Below, one piece after another: positions 15,019 through 23,095 of a stretch of DNA of 56,824 bases (position 1 is its first letter; every line of letters starts with the position of its first letter). The translations under genes were made by a program, and so were the position numbers. Location of the stretch: the NCBI GenBank assembly GCA_028687435.1, contig JAQUAF010000036.1, positions 1-56,824 on the forward strand, given 5' to 3'. The notes beneath the pieces are model-generated. The model was not told where the DNA came from. It was given only the letters and a program-made list of their open reading frames with translations, and ran no database searches. Origin of the DNA: Verrucomicrobiia bacterium. Lineage in GTDB: Bacteria > Verrucomicrobiota > Verrucomicrobiia > JABWAM01.

Positions 15019-16269
15019 TTATTTGGGTTTGGCGAATTCATTGGACTGCGGTTGGCTGGTGAGTTGGTCGCTGGTAAAGGCTGCGCCGATCCCTGCGGCT
15101 CCGGCGGCCACCGCGGGCCAGATCGAATCGGCAAACGAACCGCTTTTTTCCGTGGTCGTGGTGTAAACAGTGTTTCCGCCAATCTGGTTGGTGACACTGG
15201 CCGAACCCAGTCCGTTGGTGATGCTTGCGGTTACAAACCCATTGGTAATGCTGGCGCTGACCAGGCCATTGGTCAGCGCGTAAGCGTAGGCGTCGTCCTC
15301 CGCTTGAGTTGTGTCCATGAATGCCCATTGTTTGCCGACAACGGTTCCGCCGGTGACTTCAATTGGCGCGTTGGTAACCGAGGCGCTGATGTTCTGGCCC
15401 CTGAGCAGGGCGGTGATGAAGGAGTTTTTCGTTTGGTTGGTCGGACAAAAACTGGCTGTCACAAAAAAGGTTTTGTTGGTCGTGTCCGTTGAAATGGCAA
15501 GGTCGTTGAAAACCGCGATGCCTCCGCAATTGGTGGTGGATGAAATCAGGGAGTCTCCCGCGCTCCATTCGCCGCTGCCGTCGTCGCGATAAAGTTTGAT
15601 GTCGGAAAAATTGTTGTTTTCAACCGCGTTGGTGGTGGTGTTTGAAAGACAGACGGCAAGGGCTGAAATGACGGCGTTGGTGGCGCTTTTCAACATGAAA
15701 CCGAGAAGTTTGCGGTCTTCGGTGGAGTCATTTCGACGCGACAAGCTTTCCATGGTGTCGCCCATCCCTGTCAGGGTGGCGTAGGGTTTGAGCGTGGCTC
15801 CGCCGCTGCTGCCACCCCCTGTGTCGTCAATGATGGTGACCGCATAATTTTGTCCGGCCCCGATGGTTGACCAGCCGTCAGAACCCGCCGGGTTGTGGAT
15901 GTTTACATTGACGATGGCGGAAATGGAGTTGGTGAAAACCGAAGGGGCCGTTGTTTTGATGGTCACCAACGGATAGCCGTTGACGATGTAATAATAGGTG
16001 GCGCCGGAATGGCCCGTAACGCTTGCGGAAGCCGAACCGCCGACCGTCGCCCAAGTGTTTCCACTGGTGTCTCCCGTGCATCCCGCTCCGCCCATATCCA
16101 GGACAAAGTTGTTTGGAACAGAAACGGAGCCTGCCCCGGAAATGCTTGGCAACATGATGGTTCCTCCGGATAAAACCGTCGATTTATTGACGGTGACCGG
16201 GACTTGGGCTGCGGCTGGCAAAAGGATGGCGCAAACGATGATGGCAGGAATCAGAATGGTTTTTTTCAT
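15019..16269 (-). CDS. Exported Ser/Thr/Asn-rich beta protein with short TNG repeats
   Basis: A 416-residue protein with a clear signal peptide (MKKTILIPAIIVCAILLPAAA). The mature chain is rich in Gly, Ser, Thr and Asn and looks like a beta-structured surface or adhesin protein. Several Cys occur in separated pairs that could form disulfides. Near residues 330-365 a short repeat recurs (ALTNGLVSAS, ITNGFVTAS, ITNGLGSAS, VTNQIGG). A Gly/Ala-rich hydrophobic segment near the end (WPAVAAGAAGIGAAF) may anchor or pack it. No known transfer protein matches. Its place between VirB4 and the lipoprotein, with spacings of 310 and 13 bp, suggests a pilus or mating-pair surface component; that is inference. 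Confidence 0.7.
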   Translation of the reverse strand: MKKTILIPAIIVCAILLPAAAQVPVTVNKSTVLSGGTIMLPSISGAGSVSVPNNFVLDMGGAGCTGDTSGNTWATVGGSASASVTGHSGATYYYIVNGYPLVTIKTTAPSVFTNSISAIVNVNIHNPAGSDGWSTIGAGQNYAVTIIDDTGGGSSGGATLKPYATLTGMGDTMESLSRRNDSTEDRKLLGFMLKSATNAVISALAVCLSNTTTNAVENNNFSDIKLYRDDGSGEWSAGDSLISSTTNCGGIAVFNDLAISTDTTNKTFFVTASFCPTNQTKNSFITALLRGQNISASVTNAPIEVTGGTVVGKQWAFMDTTQAEDDAYAYALTNGLVSASITNGFVTASITNGLGSASVTNQIGGNTVYTTTTEKSGSFADSIWPAVAAGAAGIGAAFTSDQLTSQPQSNEFAKPK

Positions 16270-16355
16270 GGCTGTGGAAGGGGAGGGGTTAAGGAGCCGC
16301 GCAAAAATTACTTCACGTTCTGCTGGAGGGGATTTGGCTGGATGGTAAGGCGCGA

Positions 16356-16540
16356 GCGACGAGCATACCCTTCATGGGTCTGCAAGTCGCGAGCAACGCA
16401 ACCAGCCGTCCAAAGCCCCCCAGCCCGCAGGGGCGCGGCAGCGTGCAGGCATCTGCGGTCCCGCTGTGCGGGATCAGCCCCGCTCCTGCGGGGTCCACGA
16501 GGGATATTCTCCTTCCTCGCGCCTGGCATCTGCCTGCACG
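16356..16540. other. Highly structured non-coding region (five hairpins, four-way junction)
   Basis: The 310-bp gap between the VirB4 gene and the exported-protein gene holds dense dyad symmetry. Hairpin A at 16356-16390 has stems GCGAC/GTCGC, GCA/TGC and ACCC/GGGT. A 10-bp perfect outer stem CGTGCAGGCA (16442-16451) pairs with TGCCTGCACG (16531-16540). Enclosed are TCCCGC-TGT-GCGGGA (16459-16473), CCCCGC-TCCT-GCGGGG (16478-16493) and CGAGG/CCTCG (16498-16519). The fold works for either strand. It could be a structured RNA, a dispersed repeat or a protein-binding site. Short reading frames across it look like by-products. Confidence 0.6.
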
Positions 16541-16579
16541 GTGCCTTTGCCAGAATGTGAATTAATTTTTGCACGGATA

Positions 16580-19099
16580 CTAAGGTTTTGTCTGGTGAAA
16601 CAGGTTTTCGGTTTTCTGGCGCCATTCTTCCTGTGTCATTCCAGCCAGATCACAGATGGCCTGCCATGGATCGGCGGCGGAGCTCAAAGCGTGGTCGCGG
16701 AGCTGGCTGACATTGGGCGATGTGGAATAGAGAAGCGCCTCGGCCCGGCCGATCCGGTTGAGACCTTCACCTGCGATTTGGGAGGATTCGGCCCGATGGA
16801 CGTAAATGAAGCGGGAATGGCCCGCCTCGGACGGATCGGGCATGACCGCAAAGCGCGACACCAGTTCATCGGTAAGTTTCAACTCCTTTTGCAAGGTGGC
16901 GATGGCGCGGTGATCCTTGGTGCGGAGCAAAAAGAAATTGTGGCAATTGGACATGACCACCGGCGCGATCCGCGAATTGAGAAAATCGGTGATCACCTGG
17001 GTGGAAAGAAACACCCCGCAGTTGAAGGCGCGATACACGCGCAAGGCATTTTCGATGAAATCGCCTCCAGCCACCGAATCCACAAATGCCCAACATTCGT
17101 CAAAAATAAGCGCTTTTCGGTAGTGGCGTGGCATCATCGACAGGCGAAGCGCCTCCGCGGTGGTGAGCGCCATCATCATGACGGCCGATAAATTTCGGTT
17201 CTTCTGAATCCCTGAAAAATCGAAAAATTTGAAGGGAGAGGAAAGATCGAGCGATGTCCTGGAATCGCTGTCGAAAAATTCGCCGTAGAGTCCGCCCTGG
17301 GCATAAGGTTCCAAAATCATCGCCAGACGTTTGAGGGCGGACGTATCGTCATGCTCCCATCCTTTCCGAAACGTTTCGACCAGATGGCGCAAGCGGGTCT
17401 GGTTGCCATGCTGTTCAAAACTGATCCTCGCGGCTTTCAAAATCCGGGACTGGCGGATTTTTCGGTCTCCTTCATGGTGTTCGTCCCCAAAGATGGTTTC
17501 CAGGATGCTTGTCATGGCGGCCAGTTCGTCCAGCGTCGGTTTTTCACCTGCGATGGCGCATGGATTGAGGAAAACGGGGTGAGTTTCGCTGAAAGCGATC
17601 TTTTGTCCGCCATAGATGGCCATGAGCGGGCCAAACTCGTCCTTGGTGGAAATGACCGACACGGAGCGCAACCCCTGGCCCGCCAGTTGAGTTACAACCG
17701 TGTTCAGCAGAAACGTTTTTCCCCCACCCGTCTCACCCACCACCACGGAGTGGTACGGACGGGCTGGGGTAAAAACGTGGGCGCTCATGAGTCCGCCTTC
17801 CGGGGTTGGAAACAGGAGTTGAGGACGGCCTGTTCCGAGGAAATCGGTGTGGGCGGGAATGAAGTCCGCGGCATTGGCTGATTTGACGAGATGAAAGCGG
17901 TCGAGGCGGCTTTCCCGGGTCCATCCGGGCAGATAGGCTCGCAATGCCTCGGGCGCCGCGATTTTTTCAAGGGTTCCCTGCATTCCGCCGCAATAGCCCA
18001 TGCGAATGCGGGCCTCGTCGATTCGTCGCAGAAGTTCGGCCTGATCGGGATGCCACAAATGGATGAGCGTTTGAACTTCAAACACCTGTTGCGGGGTTTG
18101 GGTCAAAATTCGGATTTCCTGGCGGATTTCTTCCGCTTGGGTTTCCATCTCGATGTTGACCGGTTTGCCGTTTCGTTCCCGGCTCGTCTGCAATCCCCGT
18201 TTGGAGCCGTAGTCGGACTGGAGATGCTGGATTTCTTTCTGTTTGTCGGTGGTTCGGACGGTCAGCTTGATGGTATATTCGGGAAACGACAGGTTGAACA
18301 AATGGGAGAGAAAGCCCGTCCGGGTTTCTTGGGGAACATGAGTCATGGAGAGGAACGCATGATAATGTTCGTCGAACCGCAGGAAGGGCGGGATGCGTTC
18401 CACGTCGCTGAACAAGGTTTCATTCCAAAGGCAGCCTTGTCTGTCGCAAGAGGGGGGCCGTACCCGCAGCAGATGCAGATGCGGACTGAATAGCTTGCGG
18501 TAAATGCGCCGGATATCCGCGTTTTCCAGCGCAAAGGTGTTCATCCCGCAGGATTCAAAGGGATGGCGGACCATGGTGATGATCTGGCCGAGTTTTTGCC
18601 GGGCCGCCTTCCATTCGCTCATGAGCATCCGGTGATCCTGCCGGACATCCATTCGCCGGCGCAGGGCGGCCACGGCATGGATTTGGCCGGGCATGGGTTC
18701 GAGGTTGACGAAAACGAAAAGTTGCCGGCGGTGAAGCTGGTTGATGCGTTGCTGATCCTCCAAATGCTTCACCCGGGTGTCCGAAAGATGCCGGGCAAGA
18801 GCCGGCGCTTGCGGATCGACTCCTTGGCGGTGTCCGTCAATGAAATCGGAGTAATCGTTTTCAATCGTCCAGTGAAAATCCAGATGCGAACTGGTTTCCA
18901 TGGAATTGAGCATGGTCATGGCTGCGGATCGCCAGACGGCCAGGTGTTCCGGCGAAAGGTTGGTCATGGGCTGGCCGGCCACCCGGAATCCCTTCGCAAC
19001 GTAAAGACGCCGGTCATGATCGATGAAAAGCAGGGTGTCATCGTCAATCCAGACCTCCGGCAAGAGATCGGCAATAAAACTGTGGGAGTTGAGTTTCAT
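16580..19099 (-). CDS. virB4: VirB4/TraC-family secretion ATPase
   Basis: An 839-residue ATPase that powers pilus assembly and substrate transfer at the inner membrane. Walker A is GETGGGKT near residue 455 and Walker B is ALIFDECWAF near 663. The long N-terminal VirB4/TraC domain and the C-terminal LSTQVITDF and FLLRTKDHRAIATLQ segments fit the family. It is the only VirB-type secretion ATPase seen here, since VirB11 is absent. The ATG at 19099 forms an ATGA overlap with a small membrane-protein gene. An upstream in-frame GTG at 19114 is less likely. Confidence 0.92.
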   Translation of the reverse strand: MKLNSHSFIADLLPEVWIDDDTLLFIDHDRRLYVAKGFRVAGQPMTNLSPEHLAVWRSAAMTMLNSMETSSHLDFHWTIENDYSDFIDGHRQGVDPQAPALARHLSDTRVKHLEDQQRINQLHRRQLFVFVNLEPMPGQIHAVAALRRRMDVRQDHRMLMSEWKAARQKLGQIITMVRHPFESCGMNTFALENADIRRIYRKLFSPHLHLLRVRPPSCDRQGCLWNETLFSDVERIPPFLRFDEHYHAFLSMTHVPQETRTGFLSHLFNLSFPEYTIKLTVRTTDKQKEIQHLQSDYGSKRGLQTSRERNGKPVNIEMETQAEEIRQEIRILTQTPQQVFEVQTLIHLWHPDQAELLRRIDEARIRMGYCGGMQGTLEKIAAPEALRAYLPGWTRESRLDRFHLVKSANAADFIPAHTDFLGTGRPQLLFPTPEGGLMSAHVFTPARPYHSVVVGETGGGKTFLLNTVVTQLAGQGLRSVSVISTKDEFGPLMAIYGGQKIAFSETHPVFLNPCAIAGEKPTLDELAAMTSILETIFGDEHHEGDRKIRQSRILKAARISFEQHGNQTRLRHLVETFRKGWEHDDTSALKRLAMILEPYAQGGLYGEFFDSDSRTSLDLSSPFKFFDFSGIQKNRNLSAVMMMALTTAEALRLSMMPRHYRKALIFDECWAFVDSVAGGDFIENALRVYRAFNCGVFLSTQVITDFLNSRIAPVVMSNCHNFFLLRTKDHRAIATLQKELKLTDELVSRFAVMPDPSEAGHSRFIYVHRAESSQIAGEGLNRIGRAEALLYSTSPNVSQLRDHALSSAADPWQAICDLAGMTQEEWRQKTENLFHQTKP

Positions 19100-19251
19100 C
19101 GGCGGAAAAGACACGCGGCAATCAGGGAAAACCAGACGAGCAACGCGAGATCGAGGATGAGATGGAGCGCAAAGGATTGGACGGTCTGCAAAAGCAGCAT
19201 GAGGAAAAGCGCCGCGTTAATGAGAAGGATCTGTCGTATTGGGGGTTGCAT
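19096..19251 (-). CDS. Tiny hydrophobic membrane protein (51 aa)
   Basis: A 51-residue protein beginning MQPPIRQILLINAALFLMLL, with two likely membrane helices at about residues 8-22 and 27-46 and a Cys-Leu-Phe-Arg-Arg end. An AAGGA ribosome-binding site precedes the ATG at 19251, and the stop overlaps the VirB4 start as ATGA. Such coupling argues that it is translated. Function is unknown; a VirB3-like or structural partner of VirB4 is possible, because VirB3 proteins are small and act with VirB4. Confidence 0.6.
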   Translation of the reverse strand: MQPPIRQILLINAALFLMLLLQTVQSFALHLILDLALLVWFSLIAACLFRR

Positions 19252-19260
19252 GGCATTTCC

Positions 19261-19680
19261 TTAATCGCCCATCTCCATTCCGGTTTCCCGGCCTTGGGAT
19301 TGGCTCCGAGTGCGTTCCCGGATGGGTTGGGGGAGAAAATGTTCATCCACCTCGATGCCGATTCCCATGCGGCCTTTGAATTCCGCCAATTCCCGAAGAT
19401 TAAAATACCCCCATTCGGATTCATGGCCTTTGACATAACCGAAGCAGAGTTCCTTGCCGTCCCATTCCGTGGCGTGCCATGTCCATGACCCGCAGGGATC
19501 GAAGAATTTGACGCAAGCGATTTTGACCGTGGCGTTTTCCTGTGAATAGAGAGCCGGGGTGTCGCGCAGTTTCAGGGCGGTTTGGAAAGCCGCCAGTTTG
19601 TCTGGGCCGGGCAATACGCCGTTTTGGTGGATATGCCCGTGAAGCGATTCGGCGGCCGGGAGGACGTTTTTTTCGTTCAT
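19261..19680 (-). CDS. DUF2958 domain protein
   Basis: A 139-residue soluble protein whose residues about 55-115 match the DUF2958 family: VKFFDPCGSWTWHATEWDG, then FGYVKGHESEWGYFNLREL. DUF2958 proteins are common on plasmids and conjugative elements and have no established function. The ATG at 19680 overlaps the VirB3-like stop as ATGA, and its own stop is 9 bp before the small membrane gene, so it is embedded in the VirB3-VirB4 operon. The placement within the secretion genes, rather than in cargo, is unusual as far as I recall. Confidence 0.82.
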   Translation of the reverse strand: MNEKNVLPAAESLHGHIHQNGVLPGPDKLAAFQTALKLRDTPALYSQENATVKIACVKFFDPCGSWTWHATEWDGKELCFGYVKGHESEWGYFNLRELAEFKGRMGIGIEVDEHFLPQPIRERTRSQSQGRETGMEMGD

Positions 19681-20048
19681 AAGGAACCCCCTTGTGTTTT
19701 GTCCGTTTCGTCGGGAATGGGGGCGTTGCGATGATCGGACTTTGGCGCCCGCCACCCGGTCGGATGGATGAAATGGTGGTGAATCCACAGGGAGAAGTAG
19801 CGGGGTGGCTTGTTGCGCTTGAACACGATGACAAAGCCCAGGGCCGCCGCGCTCAGGAGAACGCCCGGAAGATTTTGCTGCGTTTCCAATATTCCCGCCC
19901 GATAAGCGAGATCGGGCAGGATCGACAGGAGCGCAATACAGAAGAGTTCCCAGGCTTCCACTCCGAGCCAGATCCCCGTCCGGCGGCGCAGGTTGCGGGA
20001 ACACGGAATGGAAGGCAGGATTTCTTCGGTTGAATGCGATGGATTCAT
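19677..20048 (-). CDS. VirB3/TraL-like inner-membrane protein
   Basis: A 123-residue membrane protein. The N-terminal PCSRNLRRRTGIWLGVEAWE precedes two hydrophobic segments (about residues 34-51 and 60-77). A RYFSLWIHHHF stretch and a polar tail follow. VirB3 and TraL proteins share this short, two-helix layout and act with VirB4. It lies between the duplicated-domain gene (6-bp gap) and the DUF2958 gene (4-bp overlap). Family assignment is from topology and position. Confidence 0.65.
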   Translation of the reverse strand: MNPSHSTEEILPSIPCSRNLRRRTGIWLGVEAWELFCIALLSILPDLAYRAGILETQQNLPGVLLSAAALGFVIVFKRNKPPRYFSLWIHHHFIHPTGWRAPKSDHRNAPIPDETDKTQGGSL

Positions 20049-20054
20049 GTTCGT

Positions 20055-20633
20055 TTATTCGCCGATTTCCGCTCCGATGGCTTTTGCCGTCGAAGGTTGT
20101 TTGGATCGCCGAACCCGGACTTGGTTGAGCACCTCATCCCGTTCCTTGGCCGTTGGTTCGCGATTGGCGTTCCGGGCCGCGGACGGATCTTTCCCCGGCG
20201 CCTCTTTCTGGATTTCCACAACGGCTTTGCGGTGCCTGGCTGCCGCTTCCGTGATGGCATTGTCTTCACGGAAAACTTCATAGGCATGGCGGGTGATGCC
20301 TCCTTTTTGCAGATCCACCAAGCGCAGCACCTTGCGGTATTGGTCAAAGGACAGAGCCGGTTCAGTCGGCTTGGTCTCCAGCAGTTTCAGGAGAGGTTCC
20401 CGCGCCTCAAGCGCCCGCGCCCGGACTCGGTTGACCTGGTGATCGTAAGCCGCCCGAAGGATCTCCTTGTCCTTGAATTGATCGTAAGCGGCCGGTTTGA
20501 GTCCGCCCCGCTTGATGTCCACCAGGGCGGCGATTTGCTTGAACTCCGGTTCCGTCAGCGGTTTTTCTCCGGGCTGCGCCTTCAAATATTTGATGAGCAG
20601 TTCGCGCTTCTGGTCTTGGTTTTCATTGGGCAT
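20055..20633 (-). CDS. Hypothetical soluble protein with tandem duplicated domain
   Basis: A 192-residue charged, helical protein with no signal peptide. Two consecutive units of about 60 residues align with each other: FKQIAALVDIKRGGLKPAAY followed by DQFKDKEILRAAYDHQ (about 31-66) and YRKVLRLVDLQKGGITRHAY followed by EVFREDNAITEAAARH (about 99-134). The core pattern is LVD-[IL]-x-[KR]-GG-[LI]-x-x-x-A-Y. The C-terminal 40 residues are basic. I do not recognise the family. It sits between the pilin-like and VirB3-like genes, so a cytoplasmic role in transfer is plausible. Confidence 0.65.
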   Translation of the reverse strand: MPNENQDQKRELLIKYLKAQPGEKPLTEPEFKQIAALVDIKRGGLKPAAYDQFKDKEILRAAYDHQVNRVRARALEAREPLLKLLETKPTEPALSFDQYRKVLRLVDLQKGGITRHAYEVFREDNAITEAAARHRKAVVEIQKEAPGKDPSAARNANREPTAKERDEVLNQVRVRRSKQPSTAKAIGAEIGE

Positions 20634-20671
20634 GGGATTTCTTTCTGGTTAAGGGTTGTTGGCGCCGGCGG

Positions 20672-20941
20672 TCATTTAAGGCCCGCGACAATGTCCGGCG
20701 CCTTGAAGATGAAAATGCCGCCCACGACCGCGGCGATTCCTGCATAGAGGTCTTTCTGGCTGATTTTCATGCCTCCAATCATCATGACCACGATGCCGAT
20801 GGGTTCGGCAGCGTCTGTGGCGAGTTTTTTGCCGCTGTCGAGCCATCCGGCCTGGACTTGGTTGGCGAAGAGAATCATGAAGGCGCAAAGGAGAAGATAA
20901 ATTTGCCAGTAGGATTGGCGGATGCGTTGGAGTGTTTTCAT
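20672..20941 (-). CDS. VirB2/TrbC-like pilin
   Basis: An 89-residue pilin-like protein. A long signal peptide (IYLLLCAFMILFANQVQA) is followed by a short polar start (GWLDSGKKLATDAAEP) and two hydrophobic helices (IGIVVMMIGGMKIS and IAAVVGGIFIFKAPDIVAG) separated by a short polar turn. This two-helix layout and size match VirB2, TrbC and TraA pilins, which polymerise into the conjugative pilus. It is the first secretion gene after the relaxase (12-bp gap). Confidence 0.78.
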   Translation of the reverse strand: MKTLQRIRQSYWQIYLLLCAFMILFANQVQAGWLDSGKKLATDAAEPIGIVVMMIGGMKISQKDLYAGIAAVVGGIFIFKAPDIVAGLK

Positions 20942-20953
20942 GGGGATGGATGT

Positions 20954-22135
20954 TTATACGGAACGTTCCATGACGGAGGTTGAGCGGGACATGACGCGAA
21001 GCAGGCAGGCAACGGTTTCGCGTGCGGAACGATGAGGAGCCGGAGGCAGTGGATCGCGAAAAGGGCGGTTGGACACTCGTTCCTGCGTGATGGCGATGGC
21101 TCGCAATAGGGTGCCCCATCCAGAGGAATGTCCAACCGCAAAAGGATGACGGCGGCGGGGTTGGGTGAGACGGGAAACGGCGCGAAAAGCCCGGATCAGT
21201 CGGCGGAATCCACGGGCCAGCCGATGTTCAAGGCCGCTTGTGGGGATGCGCTGATGCGGGCGTTCCGGCTGGATAAGGGATTCTTTTCCGAGCAGCCGCT
21301 CCCGCTCTTTTTGAACATGCTTGGCAAAGAGTCTTTTAAGTTCTCGCATGGGATCAGGCTGGGAGGATTTTCCTCGATGTCCCTTGAGACAACTGACCGA
21401 CCAGTCGATTTCCCGGCCGTTTTCGTCGCGTTTGATGACCACCAAATGAATATGGGGATGCCGGTCTGCGCCGTCCGCACGGACATGGGTGCCGGCAACC
21501 CAGCCAATGGAGCGACCGGGGCCAAACTGTTTGCGCCGCCAATCGGCAAATTCCCGAAGGGTATGTCCCAGGATATTGTTCAGGATATGGCGTTCATCCA
21601 TGCCTTTGGCGCGCAAGGCCGGCCAGATTTGCGGATCAGGCGAAAGAATGAGATGCGTCCCGGCGGCGGGACGGAGTTCCGGCCATGAACCGGGTTGATT
21701 CCGAATCCATGAGCGCAACCGGCGAAAGTAGGCGTGATGGGATTCCCCTTGGTTTTGATGGGGCAGGGCGATCCGGCGGTTTTGGGCAAACGTTTTGACG
21801 CGAATCAACCAGTGCCGGTAATGCTCGCGGTTGACGGTCCCATGTTCGCGGAGATGATCCTGCATGACGTGAAACGCGAGGTTTTGTTTTTCCAGCACGC
21901 CCAGGGTTGACAGGTGGGTTCCTTGCGCGGTGGCGCGTTTCGCCGCCCGGATCCGAAGGAAACCGCCCAAGGTGATGTCGGCTTCGCGGGCGGCATAACC
22001 GTCCGATGCGGGAAGCAGGTTCGACGCGCCTTGGTGTCCGCGTCCCTTTTCAATTTCCCGGCCATAGCCGATGAGTCCCCTGGCGACTTCTTCGCAAAAA
22101 TTGCCGGAATGCTTGATGACGTGTTTCAGATTCAC
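20954..22135 (-). CDS. HUH-type relaxase
   Basis: A 393-residue predicted DNA-nicking relaxase that should cut and covalently bind the transfer strand at oriT. The metal-binding HUH signature lies near residues 215-235: THVRADGADRHPHIHLVVI, which contains HPHIH preceded by an additional His. The catalytic Tyr cannot be fixed by eye. The C-terminal 120 residues are very basic and probably bind DNA. The start is taken as GTG at 22135, overlapping the accessory gene stop as GTGA. The adjacent candidate oriT has a P-type nick motif, which makes a MOBP-like relaxase likely, though I cannot prove the class. Confidence 0.8.
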   Translation of the reverse strand: MNLKHVIKHSGNFCEEVARGLIGYGREIEKGRGHQGASNLLPASDGYAAREADITLGGFLRIRAAKRATAQGTHLSTLGVLEKQNLAFHVMQDHLREHGTVNREHYRHWLIRVKTFAQNRRIALPHQNQGESHHAYFRRLRSWIRNQPGSWPELRPAAGTHLILSPDPQIWPALRAKGMDERHILNNILGHTLREFADWRRKQFGPGRSIGWVAGTHVRADGADRHPHIHLVVIKRDENGREIDWSVSCLKGHRGKSSQPDPMRELKRLFAKHVQKERERLLGKESLIQPERPHQRIPTSGLEHRLARGFRRLIRAFRAVSRLTQPRRRHPFAVGHSSGWGTLLRAIAITQERVSNRPFRDPLPPAPHRSARETVACLLRVMSRSTSVMERSV

Positions 22136-22584
22136 GGAAGTTGTCGGTTGCGGATTTTTCGAATGACTTCCGCCTCGGGCGAGGTGTCCTTGTCCGGTTC
22201 TTGGGCTGGAGGCTTGTCTCCGGCCAATTCAAAGGCCATTTCCAGGAAACCGTTCAGGCGGTTGACGAGCGCGTAAAGCTGTTCGTGGCTGAGATGGAGG
22301 GTGTGAAGGGCTTCCACCTGTCCCTCCATGAGCAAACGGAAATAGCCGGTCTGGGCGAGGAGTTTTTGAAGATCCTCCTTGAGAGGTTGGGCGGCTTGTT
22401 CAAAGGATTTTGTGTTCGCTTCTTTGAAGACATAATCCCAGTGGTCAAGCAGGGCATTGAAGAAGTCGTCCCAACTGCGGAATCCGCCTTCCCGGCAAAA
22501 ATGCGCCAGTTTGGCGGCGGTTTTCTCGCTGACACGCCACCGTTTTTGCTTGGTGTTTTTGAGGCATTTGGCTTCGTTTTTCAT
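22132..22584 (-). CDS. Relaxosome accessory protein candidate
   Basis: A 150-residue soluble, mostly helical protein. Its N-terminus is basic (KNTKQKRWRVSEKTAAKL) and the middle (residues 55-110) has heptad-like leucines consistent with oligomerisation. No named family is recognised. It overlaps the relaxase by 4 bp and its start is 36 bp from the nearest edge of the candidate oriT, the usual location of MobC/TraJ/NikA-type accessory proteins. That role is inferred from position. Confidence 0.55.
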   Translation of the reverse strand: MKNEAKCLKNTKQKRWRVSEKTAAKLAHFCREGGFRSWDDFFNALLDHWDYVFKEANTKSFEQAAQPLKEDLQKLLAQTGYFRLLMEGQVEALHTLHLSHEQLYALVNRLNGFLEMAFELAGDKPPAQEPDKDTSPEAEVIRKIRNRQLP

Positions 22585-22590
22585 GATGAA

Positions 22591-22660
22591 GTGAGCTTGC
22601 TCACGGAAAGGAATGGCACACTTGGCACAGTCCGGGGCATCCTCGGACTATCCTGCGTTT
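22591..22660 (+). other. Candidate origin of transfer (oriT) with P-type nick motif
   Basis: In the 117-bp gap between the two relaxosome-type genes there is an inverted repeat GTCCGGGG-CAT-CCTCGGAC (22630-22648, 8-bp arms with one G/T mismatch). The sequence TATCCTGC follows at once (22649-22656). P-type (RP4-like) oriT nick regions share the core YATCCTG/Y, cut after the G, which would be between 22655 and 22656 on the + strand. A second perfect dyad GTGAGC-TT-GCTCAC lies at 22591-22604. Adjacent IR plus nick core next to the relaxase operon is the standard oriT layout. Confidence 0.7.
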
Positions 22661-22701
22661 CCGAAATCGGGATTCGGGGCGCATGGCCGGCCATGCGGGA
22701 A

Positions 22702-23040
22702 TTATTGCTGGAACATGGGAGGGACTGCCGGCGGTTTGGCCTGAAGATTATGGGCGTCCTTGTGCCGCCGGTATCGTTCGTAAGATTTTGCCGCGCGTTC
22801 CAATTGGATCATCCAGTGTTCTTCCAATGTCTGAAGGGTGAGCGTGGCAAAGGAAAAGTTCATGCCCGTTCGTTGGTTGAAATCTTTCAGCCGCGCATTG
22901 ACGTGTTGATAAAATTCCTTGGAAACACGGAGTTGAACGCTTTTCCATTGTTGTTCTTCTTTGCGGGGCGCTGAGGGTTTGGAAAGGGAAGAGGGGGATT
23001 CGATCATGGACTTGTTGTGGGATTGCGGTGTGTCGCTCAT
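22702..23040 (-). CDS. Ribbon-helix-helix-like DNA-binding protein, relaxosome candidate
   Basis: A 112-residue protein with a disordered Ser/Pro/Lys-rich N-terminus. Then comes QWKSVQLRVSKEFYQHVNAR, a strand-helix pattern like ribbon-helix-helix proteins, followed by a long helix with Trp and Leu. The start at 23040 follows AAGGAG at ideal spacing, and earlier in-frame codons overlap the next gene. It lies immediately beside the candidate oriT, on the opposite side from the other accessory gene. A TraJ-like oriT-binding role is therefore likely, although autoregulation of the transfer operon is an alternative. Confidence 0.6.
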   Translation of the reverse strand: MSDTPQSHNKSMIESPSSLSKPSAPRKEEQQWKSVQLRVSKEFYQHVNARLKDFNQRTGMNFSFATLTLQTLEEHWMIQLERAAKSYERYRRHKDAHNLQAKPPAVPPMFQQ

Positions 23041-23095
23041 GCTGTTTCTCCTTCGAGAATGTAAAAGGGGGTGAAAATGGAATGAGCGGGACAAA

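Noticed and set aside
16308..16625. Minus-strand frame across the structured intergenic region
   Set aside because: It runs through the hairpins and into the virB4 3' end, and its sequence is biased by the dyads; no ribosome-binding site or family resemblance supports translation.
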